A stretch of DNA of 40,147 nucleotides. Origin: CALAGJ01 sp964293305 (lineage in GTDB: Bacteria > Bacteroidota > Bacteroidia > Chitinophagales > Chitinophagaceae). The notes beneath the pieces were generated by a model. It saw nothing but the letters and a program-made list of their open reading frames with translations. It ran no database searches and had not been told where the DNA came from. Positions 33,640 through 40,147 of this stretch are shown piece by piece. A program made the translations under genes and the position numbers. The DNA lies in the NCBI GenBank assembly GCA_964293305.1, contig CAXYYO010000029.1:1-40147 (forward strand). Direction: 5' to 3'. Every line of letters starts with the position of its first letter. Position 1 is the stretch's first letter.

Positions 33640-34515
33640 CTATATCTGTTCAATAATTGATAGACTCTTTTCAATAAGCATTGCCACAGCAGCATTGCCA
33701 TCCTTCGAAAATTCCTTTCTAACCCTGTTGGCTACAATAGCACTTAGGCTGAGGCAGCGATGACCCGTTAAAGTGCCAAGACCATATATAGCACTGGTTT
33801 CCATTTCAAAGTTTGTTATCAAATGATTACCAAATCTAAAATCACTTAGTCTGTCTATAAGTCCTACATGCTTCAATCCCAAACGCAGTATTCTACCCTG
33901 TGGACCATAAAACCCGGGACAGGTTACCGTGATACCATGATGGTAGCCACTTGCAAAATACTTTAGCATATTTGTGGCAGCACTGGTTATATAGGGCATA
34001 GACTGAGCACCATCTAAGTGACTATGTGTAATAAAATGTTGAAGTATATCTTTTTCCTCACTATTATTTTCAAGGTAGTAATAATGCATCAAGTTATCTA
34101 AACCAATGGCATGGGTAGATGCCACAAAACTATCCACAGCAATATAATCCTGCAAAGCTCCACTGGTACCCAACCTTATAATTTGTAAAGATTGCAGATC
34201 AGGCTTTATCATCCTACTTCCAAAATCAATATTGGCCAATGCATCCAATTCATTCAGCACAATATCAATATTATCTGGCCCTATGCCGGTAGATACCACT
34301 GAAATTCTTTTGTGACCAAGCCTTCCGGTATGTGTTACAAACTCTCTATGCTTGCATTTTACTTCTATGGCATCAAAATGTTTGCTAACCTCCTGCACCC
34401 TATCTGGATCGCCCACCGTAATAACAATCGGAGCCAATTCGTCCGGATGCACATCAAGATGATATACAGCCCCTCTGGCATTGATGATGAGTTCACTTTC
34501 AGCTATTCTTTGCAT
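33640..34515 (-). CDS. Nucleoside phosphorylase, uridine phosphorylase-like
   Basis: 291 residues of the PNP/UDP phosphorylase family, cleaving nucleosides with phosphate to base and ribose-1-phosphate. ITVGDPDRVQEVSKHFD is the phosphate-binding glycine/Asp/Arg segment, STGIGPDNIDIVLNEL and RLGTSGALQ are core strands, and TNFEMETSAIYGLGTLTGH is the ribose-binding Glu-Met-Glu motif typical of uridine phosphorylases. Length is slightly above the family mean. It stands alone on the minus strand between the nuclease fusion and pyrH, and fits pyrimidine salvage together with the neighbouring UMP kinase, although they are divergently transcribed. The exact base preference is not readable. Confidence 0.88.
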   Translation of the reverse strand: MQRIAESELIINARGAVYHLDVHPDELAPIVITVGDPDRVQEVSKHFDAIEVKCKHREFVTHTGRLGHKRISVVSTGIGPDNIDIVLNELDALANIDFGSRMIKPDLQSLQIIRLGTSGALQDYIAVDSFVASTHAIGLDNLMHYYYLENNSEEKDILQHFITHSHLDGAQSMPYITSAATNMLKYFASGYHHGITVTCPGFYGPQGRILRLGLKHVGLIDRLSDFRFGNHLITNFEMETSAIYGLGTLTGHRCLSLSAIVANRVRKEFSKDGNAAVAMLIEKSLSIIEQI

Positions 34516-34741
34516 AAAAATAATTTGATATAGGCGAAAATCGGGAAAGCCATTTTAAACTTGGGAAAAAATATTAAAGTGAAAATTTCTCTTCCCTAAT
34601 TAAAAACTGGCAGATCAGTTTGATTCAAAAGGTTTTGATGAGCAAACTGTTGGTATCAAGTACACAATTTTATCATCACTCCGCATCATACCGCTGTTTC
34701 TTCCATTTTTTTCTTGTTATTTGCGCTCAGAAAAAATAATT

Positions 34742-35461
34742 ATGCTTCCAAAATACAAAAGAGTATTACTCAAGCTTTCCGGGGAATCTTTTATGGGAAA
34801 TAATACAGATGCCAATGATCCATTTGACCCAATTGTAATGCAACAATATGCAGATGATATTAAAGCCATTACGGACCTGGGTGTACAGGTGTCATTGGTA
34901 ATAGGTGGAGGAAATATTTATAGAGGCATGAATGAAAGTGAAACAGGAATAGAGCGAGCACATGGAGATTATATGGGTATGCTGGCTACTATGATTAATG
35001 GAATGGCTATGCAGGCAATGCTAGAAAAAATTGGGGTAATTACCCGTTTGCAAAGTGCCATTAAAATGGAGCAAATAGCAGAACCTTATGTGCGTAGAAG
35101 GGCCATAAGACATTTGGAAAAAAACAGGGTAGTCATATTTGGTGCAGGTACAGGAAACCCATATTTTACGACAGATACAGCAGGATCGCTGAGGGCCATA
35201 GAAATAAAAGCGGAAGTTATTTTAAAAGGCACTCGGGTGGATGGAATTTATACGGCAGATCCTGAAAAAGATGCCACAGCTACACGCTATGATACCATCA
35301 CTTACCAAGAATGTTTATCCAAAAATTTAAAAGTAATGGATATGACAGCTTTTACACTTTGTATGGAAAACAAAATGCCCATCATTGTGTTTGATATGAA
35401 TAAACCGGGCAATCTTATGGAAGTAATAAAAGGACATCACATAGGTACGCTGGTTTCTTAA
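34742..35461 (+). CDS. pyrH: UMP kinase
   Basis: 239-residue amino-acid-kinase-fold enzyme phosphorylating UMP to UDP, a hexamer in bacteria. KRVLLKLSGESFMG (ATP/phosphate loop), SLVIGGGNIYRGM, GDYMGMLATMINGMAMQ and VIFGAGTGNPYFTTDTA are signature stretches. The start is ATG 34742 (MLPKYKRVLLKLSGES); the in-frame TTG at 34721 would add seven residues and sits in the TTATTTGC element that may be its promoter. pdxH follows 10 bases downstream, so the two are probably cotranscribed. Confidence 0.95.
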   Translation: MLPKYKRVLLKLSGESFMGNNTDANDPFDPIVMQQYADDIKAITDLGVQVSLVIGGGNIYRGMNESETGIERAHGDYMGMLATMINGMAMQAMLEKIGVITRLQSAIKMEQIAEPYVRRRAIRHLEKNRVVIFGAGTGNPYFTTDTAGSLRAIEIKAEVILKGTRVDGIYTADPEKDATATRYDTITYQECLSKNLKVMDMTAFTLCMENKMPIIVFDMNKPGNLMEVIKGHHIGTLVS

Positions 35462-35471
35462 ATGATGGAGT

Positions 35472-36116
35472 ATGGAAAATGTAATTGCTGATATACGCCG
35501 GGACTACAAACTTAAATCTTTGGAAGAAAAAGATACGCCGGCAAATCCTTTTGACCTGTTTGATGACTGGTGGAAGGCAGCTGTAAACAGTGATATAGAT
35601 GAGGTAAATGCTATGACATTGGCTACTGTAAATAATGATGGTGCAGATGCCCGCATAGTTTTACTCAAAGGATATACAACCGAAGGTTTTGTTTTTTTTA
35701 CAAATTATAATAGCAGTAAAGGCAAACAATTAGCCTCAAACGGGCATGCTGCTCTGCTTTTTTTCTGGAAAGAATTAGAACGCCAAGTACGCATACAGGG
35801 TGCAGTTTCAAAAATATCTGATGAAGCAAGTGATGCTTATTTTTATAGCAGGCCTGCTGGTAGTAGAATTGGCGCTTGGGCCAGCAATCAAAGTACCCGA
35901 ATTGAGAGCAGACAGGTGTTAGAAGATAATGAAATAAAATACCAACAACAATTTGGGGATCAGATACCAAGACCACCACACTGGGGTGGCTATATCGTGC
36001 AACCAGCCCGCATTGAATTTTGGCAGGGAAGGCCCAATAGGCTACACGATAGAATTGTATATAAATTAGATAATACACAGGATCAGCAATGGAGCAAGTG
36101 CAGACTAGCCCCATGA
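35472..36116 (+). CDS. pdxH: Pyridoxamine 5'-phosphate oxidase
   Basis: 214-residue FMN-dependent oxidase producing pyridoxal 5'-phosphate from pyridoxine or pyridoxamine 5'-phosphate. IADIRRDYKLKSL is the typical N-terminus; ARIVLLKGYTTEGFVFFTNY and SSKGKQLASNGHAALLFFW bind FMN; RQVRIQGAVSKI, SRPAGSRIGAWASNQST and the C-terminal FWQGRPNRLHDR with final RLAP are family signatures. Length and ends are complete. It lies 10 bases after pyrH and is probably the second gene of that operon. Confidence 0.95.
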   Translation: MENVIADIRRDYKLKSLEEKDTPANPFDLFDDWWKAAVNSDIDEVNAMTLATVNNDGADARIVLLKGYTTEGFVFFTNYNSSKGKQLASNGHAALLFFWKELERQVRIQGAVSKISDEASDAYFYSRPAGSRIGAWASNQSTRIESRQVLEDNEIKYQQQFGDQIPRPPHWGGYIVQPARIEFWQGRPNRLHDRIVYKLDNTQDQQWSKCRLAP

Positions 36117-36125
36117 TGGAAGCGT

Positions 36126-36155
36126 AAACTGCTTGATTTCTTTTGGGGGCAGTTT
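36126..36155 (+). terminator. Inverted repeat after pdxH, possible terminator
   Basis: AAACTGC (36126-36132) pairs perfectly with GCAGTTT (36149-36155) across a 16-base loop, starting 10 bases after the pdxH stop codon. The long loop and weak T-run make it a modest terminator candidate. Confidence 0.35.
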
Positions 36156-36233
36156 CATTGCCAATCATAACCATTCATAGATGTGTTCCTCGTTTTCCGA
36201 TGGATAATATTATATTGCCATCTAAATTTTCAG

Positions 36234-39200
36234 TTGAAAAAATTTTTTTCATCATTGCTGTTCTACTATTTATTCCTGCAAACCAATGGGCAGGAAACAA
36301 ATTATTTTTTTACACAGATCAATACCAATCAAGGGCTTTCCCACAGAAAAGTAAACTGCATTATACAGGATAGTAGAAGCTTTATTTGGATTGGCACAAA
36401 TGATGGACTTAATAGATATGATGGAAAAAATTTTATCATCTTTAGAAATATACCGGGAAATACGGCTTCACTCTCTGGCAATGTAATAACTGCATTACAT
36501 GAAGATAAAAATGCACTGCTTTGGATTGGTACTTCAGATGGAGGGCTTACCTGTTATAACTATAAGTTGTCAGCAGATAAACAGTTTACCCAATTTAAAC
36601 ATAAGGACAATGACAGCAGTTCTATACCTGTAAATATTATTAATGCCATTGAAGAAGATGAACTTGGATTTTTATGGTTGGCCACAAGTGGCAAAAGTGT
36701 AATAAGGTTTGATAAAAATACTCAGCAATTTTGGACTGGTGCAAACACAGTTCGTAAAACAGCACTTGCAGTATGTGCAGTATCAAAGGAAAATATTTGG
36801 GCAGGAGGTCAGGGAGGAGGCATCATTCAAATCAATACAAAAAATCTTCAAACCACAAAGGATAAGAAATATGATAATCTATATGCTCCATTGCCACATG
36901 TAAGCATTACTGCAATGTATAAAGATGCACATCAGGATGTGTGGATGGGCTCATGGGATAAAAAACTTTATCATTTTAAAACGCCACTTCAAATTATTAA
37001 TGCCACAAATACCGAAGAAGCAGGTTTTCCGGGGGATGAAATACTTTCTTTTTGCGAAGATCAGCAAGGTCAACTTTGGATTGGTGGCAAAACCAAAGGG
37101 CTGTTTATTTATAATCAAGCAGATAAAACATTTCAACATATAAAGCATGAACCCGCCCAAGGCGGTAGCCTATCTGGCAATACCATTTATTGCATGTATA
37201 AAGATAGGCATCAGAATATTTGGGTTGGCACAGATGATGGCGTTTCTATCTACAAACCTTCCATGCAAAATATGCAACAGCAGTTTCTGCCAAATACTTT
37301 TGAAGGATTAAACATTCAGGATATTTATGTGGATGATGAAGAGCAGATTTGGTTTGCAACCAATGCAGGTTTGTATATAAAATCAGGAAGTACTTATAGA
37401 TATCAGCAGTTAAAATGGGAGCAACAAACACTTAGCATTAGCAGCATTGAGCCCTTAACAAAAACGGAATGGCTACTTGGCACAAACTATTCATTGTTCA
37501 GATATAACCCATATACAAATCGTATCAGTTTATTGCCCGGCACTAATGAGGATGAAGTGATGAATGGTATTATAAGTAGTACGATAAAAGATATCATTCG
37601 GGATACCATCAACCATCATTCTGTTTTTATATCAGCACCTTATGGACATTTTATTGCCTACTATGATGTTGTGGATGAAAAATGGTTTTCGAGAAGTTCA
37701 GTTTCGGAAAATATAATTGCGAAATATGATATTAGGGATAACCTCATATCAGGGTTTTATAAAACCCAATCGGGGCATTTATTTATGGCCACAGACAAAT
37801 GGGGTTTGATACAGTGGGATAAGCAAAAAAAGTTTCAGTATTATATCAATAATCCAAACAATGAGCATTCAATTTCCAACAATCATGTGTTTGATATAGC
37901 AGAGGATCGGCTCCACAATTTATGGTTAAGTACCTATGGTGGTGGACTGAATTATTTCAATACAAAAACTGGCATTTTTACGCATATAAAACCAACCGGC
38001 AATCTGGGAGAAGGAATAGCCCTTGATAAAAATAATGCAGTATGGATGATAGCAAATGGTCAGCTTGAATGCTATAATCCATTTACAAAAATGCACCAGC
38101 TTATACAGCTACCTGATCTGGAAAACAAAGGTGGTGTAAGGGGAAAGATTTTTTCGGATACTCATGGGAATATGTATGTAACGGGAAGCAATTATTATAT
38201 TAGTTTCAAGCCTGAAAACACGGCTGCATCTGCTGTACAACCCAATGTTTTATTTACGGGTTTTAGTATCTTCAATAAGCTGGCACCGGAGTTATTGCAA
38301 ACAGCTTTGATCAGTTTAAAGCCCGGACAAAATTATTTTTCGATAGAATACGCAGCCCCAGATTTTAGTGGTGCATCTGTAGAATATGCCTATCGGCTAA
38401 AGGGTTTTGATGATCATTGGATAGAGGCAGGTGGTAGAAATTTTGTAAGCTATAGTAATCTGCCAGGAGGCAATTATAGTTTTGAAGTAAGGGCTAGTAA
38501 TGTGCGGGGTAAATGGGGTACTAATATTGCCACACTCCAATTAAAAATCATACCTCCATTTTGGACACAGTGGTGGTTTTATGCCCTAGTAGCCTTGGTA
38601 GTGTCTGGAGTCATTTATTTGATATATAGGTATCGGCTTAATGAGTTTAAAAAGCGTGAAGCCATTAGAAATAAAATTGCGCAGGATCTGCATGATAATA
38701 TGGGAAGCACCCTTAGTAGCATTTCAGTTTACAGCCAGGTAGCAGCTATCTATCAAGAGAAGGATAAAACAGTTGATCTAAAAAAAATGCTTGAAAAAAT
38801 TGGTAGCACCAGTAGTGAAATGATTGGTGAAATGAGCGATATAGTATGGGCCATTCAACCAAAGAATGACAGTTTGCAAACCATCATTCAACGTATGGAA
38901 TCATTTGCAAAACCTTTGCTTCAAGCAAAGAATATTCGATTCGATTTTGATTATAAAGTAGCGGATAGTAATGCGCCACTTAGCATGGAAAAAAGAAAAA
39001 ATTTTTACCTGGTGTTTAAAGAAGCTGTAAACAATGCTGCAAAGTATTCTTCCTGTACAGAACTGCTGGTAAAATTGACTCAAACCCACCATCAACTTTC
39101 AATAGTAATAATTGATAATGGGTCAGGATTTAATGCAGATGCAGTCATGCATAATAATAGCCTTACAGGCAATGGATTGCGCAATATGAGAGAGCGTGCT

Positions 39201-39281
39201 CATGCTGTGCAGGCATCATTTGAAATAGTGTCCGCCATAGGTACAGGGACTAAGGTTGAGTTTACAATGACTATCCCCTAA
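36234..39281 (+). CDS. Two-component sensor histidine kinase with periplasmic Reg_prop beta-propeller and Y_Y_Y domain
   Basis: About 1015 residues if started at TTG 36234, which gives a signal peptide (MKKFFSSLLFYYLFLQTNGQ) and follows a TATATTG element (36211-36217); a GTG at 36183 would add 17 residues. No ATG start is available before the propeller. The periplasmic part has repeated Reg_prop signatures (DSRSFIWIGTNDGLNRYDG, ALLWIGTSDGGL, NIWVGTDDGVSIY), then a Y_Y_Y domain (AYRLKGFDDHW, YSNLPGGNYSFEVRA). One membrane helix lies near 778-800. The cytoplasmic part is a HisKA_3 dimerisation domain with the phosphorylated His820 in AQDLHDNMGST and an HATPase (FKEAVNNAAKYS, DNGSGF, GNGLRNMRERA). 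Unlike hybrid systems it lacks its own receiver and AraC domain; its partner is the LuxR-type regulator 45 bases downstream. Ligand unknown. Confidence 0.9.
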   Translation: MKKFFSSLLFYYLFLQTNGQETNYFFTQINTNQGLSHRKVNCIIQDSRSFIWIGTNDGLNRYDGKNFIIFRNIPGNTASLSGNVITALHEDKNALLWIGTSDGGLTCYNYKLSADKQFTQFKHKDNDSSSIPVNIINAIEEDELGFLWLATSGKSVIRFDKNTQQFWTGANTVRKTALAVCAVSKENIWAGGQGGGIIQINTKNLQTTKDKKYDNLYAPLPHVSITAMYKDAHQDVWMGSWDKKLYHFKTPLQIINATNTEEAGFPGDEILSFCEDQQGQLWIGGKTKGLFIYNQADKTFQHIKHEPAQGGSLSGNTIYCMYKDRHQNIWVGTDDGVSIYKPSMQNMQQQFLPNTFEGLNIQDIYVDDEEQIWFATNAGLYIKSGSTYRYQQLKWEQQTLSISSIEPLTKTEWLLGTNYSLFRYNPYTNRISLLPGTNEDEVMNGIISSTIKDIIRDTINHHSVFISAPYGHFIAYYDVVDEKWFSRSSVSENIIAKYDIRDNLISGFYKTQSGHLFMATDKWGLIQWDKQKKFQYYINNPNNEHSISNNHVFDIAEDRLHNLWLSTYGGGLNYFNTKTGIFTHIKPTGNLGEGIALDKNNAVWMIANGQLECYNPFTKMHQLIQLPDLENKGGVRGKIFSDTHGNMYVTGSNYYISFKPENTAASAVQPNVLFTGFSIFNKLAPELLQTALISLKPGQNYFSIEYAAPDFSGASVEYAYRLKGFDDHWIEAGGRNFVSYSNLPGGNYSFEVRASNVRGKWGTNIATLQLKIIPPFWTQWWFYALVALVVSGVIYLIYRYRLNEFKKREAIRNKIAQDLHDNMGSTLSSISVYSQVAAIYQEKDKTVDLKKMLEKIGSTSSEMIGEMSDIVWAIQPKNDSLQTIIQRMESFAKPLLQAKNIRFDFDYKVADSNAPLSMEKRKNFYLVFKEAVNNAAKYSSCTELLVKLTQTHHQLSIVIIDNGSGFNADAVMHNNSLTGNGLRNMRERAHAVQASFEIVSAIGTGTKVEFTMTIP

Positions 39282-39326
39282 TTTGGGGATATGATACAAT
39301 AATTTCTTCCTCATATTTGTAATATT

Positions 39327-39974
39327 ATGCCAGTTCGAATTATACTTTTTGATGATAATAAAAACCTACGGGATAGTATATCGCTACTCATACAAACGGA
39401 GCCGTCATTTGAGCTTGTAGGCTCATTTAGCAACGTGTTTACCTGTGTGGAAGATATTGAGGAAATGAAACCGGATGTAATACTGATGGATATTGAAATG
39501 CCCGGTATGACAGGAATTGAGGCCGTAAAACTCATTCGTAAATTCTATCCAAAAATTGCTATTTTAATGCAAACTGTTTTTGAAGATGATGATAGGGTCT
39601 TTGACAGTATTTGTGCTGGCGCAAATGGTTATATCCTCAAAAATCAACTCAATATAAAATTGATTGATGCCATACATGAACTGGAGTTTGGAGGCAGCCC
39701 AATGTCTCCCAGCATTGCCAGAAAAGTATTGAGTAAGATGCAGCAGCTTACACCGCATATTATGCCCGAAGCTACGCCTGATTATCAACTTACACCTCGG
39801 GAAAAGGAAGTATTGGCCTGTATTGTAGAAGGACTTGCCTATAAAATGATAGCTGCCAACCTATTTATCAGCTATGAAACAGTAAGAAGTCATGTAAAAA
39901 AAATATATGAAAAGCTCCATGTGGCTTCACTTACAGAGGCTGTATCAAAAGCCATGAGAGAGGGGTTGGTGTAG
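39327..39974 (+). CDS. LuxR/NarL-family response regulator
   Basis: 215 residues: an N-terminal receiver domain with acidic pocket LFDDNK and phospho-acceptor Asp55 in VILMDIEMPGMTG, and a C-terminal LuxR-type helix-turn-helix (about 152-196) with LTPREKEVLACIVEGL and ISYETVRSHVKKIYEKL. It would be phosphorylated by the HisKA_3 kinase directly upstream and bind promoters as a dimer. An ATATTTG element ends seven bases before the ATG (39313-39319), so it may also have its own promoter. No target gene is evident in the window. Confidence 0.93.
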   Translation: MPVRIILFDDNKNLRDSISLLIQTEPSFELVGSFSNVFTCVEDIEEMKPDVILMDIEMPGMTGIEAVKLIRKFYPKIAILMQTVFEDDDRVFDSICAGANGYILKNQLNIKLIDAIHELEFGGSPMSPSIARKVLSKMQQLTPHIMPEATPDYQLTPREKEVLACIVEGLAYKMIAANLFISYETVRSHVKKIYEKLHVASLTEAVSKAMREGLV

Positions 39975-40027
39975 GAATTATTTGCATCCAAATTTTAAAT
40001 GAGAATGCACGCAATACATAAAAAAGA

Positions 40028-40147
40028 TTAGTATTCTTCATCAGCCATATAGGTTAGTTGCAGTTTTGAGGTAAAATCTACATCGATCCCATTTTTTGGG
40101 GCTGGTATCCATGATGTACTTTTTCGAATCATTTTCAGCACATCTTC
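40028..40147 (-). CDS. C-terminal end of a TonB-like protein (partial, runs off the window)
   Basis: The last 39 codons of a minus-strand gene, cut by the window edge. The visible residues EDVLKMIRKSTSWIPAPKNG followed by IDVDFTSKLQLTYMADEEY resemble the end of a TonB C-terminal domain, where 'hxxhxxxxxWxPAxxNGxxVxxxxxxxhxF' is typical. It could be an energy-transducing TonB or one of the many Bacteroidota proteins that carry a TonB_C domain at the end of another module. It converges with the response regulator gene. Confidence 0.5.
   Translation of the reverse strand, partial: EDVLKMIRKSTSWIPAPKNGIDVDFTSKLQLTYMADEEY

Noticed and set aside
35698..36174. 158-codon minus-strand open frame across pdxH
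   Set aside because: Antisense to an unmistakable pdxH; composition (Cys, Tyr and His rich, no domain) is that of a shadow frame.
36183..36233. GTG start extending the sensor kinase by 17 residues
   Set aside because: The TTG at 36234 starts a compact signal peptide and follows a TATATTG element, whereas the extension puts 17 non-signal residues in front. Kept as an alternative only.

Overview
The window is about 40 kb of a low-GC chromosome from the phylum Bacteroidota, most likely the family Chitinophagaceae (Chitinophagia). The evidence is a type IX secretion (T9SS) type A sorting domain, a separate C-terminal transketolase subunit, the folP / BT_3928-type DoxX pair, a Reg_prop/Y_Y_Y sensor kinase, many secreted proteins with short signal peptides ending in A-Q or a lipobox, and at least eight exact copies of the Bacteroidota promoter -7 box TAnnTTTG just upstream of start codons. 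The family assignment is inference from protein style; no rRNA is present. I see no tRNA, rRNA, CRISPR array, prophage or intact insertion sequence.

Layout. 0.2-4.1 kb: a large secreted VPS10/BNR beta-propeller protein and a small outer-membrane beta-barrel, closed by a strong terminator. 4.2-8.7 kb (minus): transketolase C-terminal subunit, galE and a PcrA/UvrD helicase. 9.0-13.0 kb (plus): an LD-carboxypeptidase, two lipoproteins (one DUF4349) and a GH3-family acyl-acid amide synthetase. 13.0-14.5 kb (minus): a small lipoprotein and PhoH, separated by a terminator. 15.0-18.6 kb: an ALDH8-like aldehyde dehydrogenase, a BT_3928/DoxX-thioredoxin membrane protein and folP. 18.6-22.2 kb (minus): a small SET-domain protein, a T9SS cargo protein, and the overlapping MurQ etherase / BadF-type amino-sugar kinase pair, suited to peptidoglycan amino-sugar recycling. 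22.3-24.1 kb (plus): 3-hydroxybutyryl-CoA dehydrogenase directly abutting an extended SDR.

24.2-26.3 kb (minus) is the most interesting part. It is a translationally overlapping two-gene operon behind a perfect -7 box. The first gene encodes a class I terpenoid-synthase-like protein with both a DDxxD motif and an NSE-like motif at normal spacing. The second encodes an unrecognised signal-peptide protein carrying a DxDD motif of the kind used by class II terpene cyclases. I propose this as a candidate undescribed terpenoid pathway.

26.6-34.5 kb: tyrS, an alpha/beta hydrolase, a secreted protein of unknown function, a HAD-IIIA phosphatase, a genomic scar (an interspersed repeat plus the orphan end of a T9SS protein), an ABC-exporter membrane domain without an ATPase, a cupin, a DnaQ-like exonuclease/GIY-YIG nuclease fusion and a uridine-phosphorylase-like enzyme. 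34.7-40.1 kb (plus): pyrH, pdxH, and a two-component pair of a beta-propeller sensor kinase and a LuxR-type regulator. The window ends inside a minus-strand gene whose C-terminus resembles TonB.

Most genes are housekeeping or ordinary envelope functions in short transcription units. Several start codons were moved downstream of the longest possible reading frame because a -7 box, signal peptide or family N-terminus favours the shorter form.
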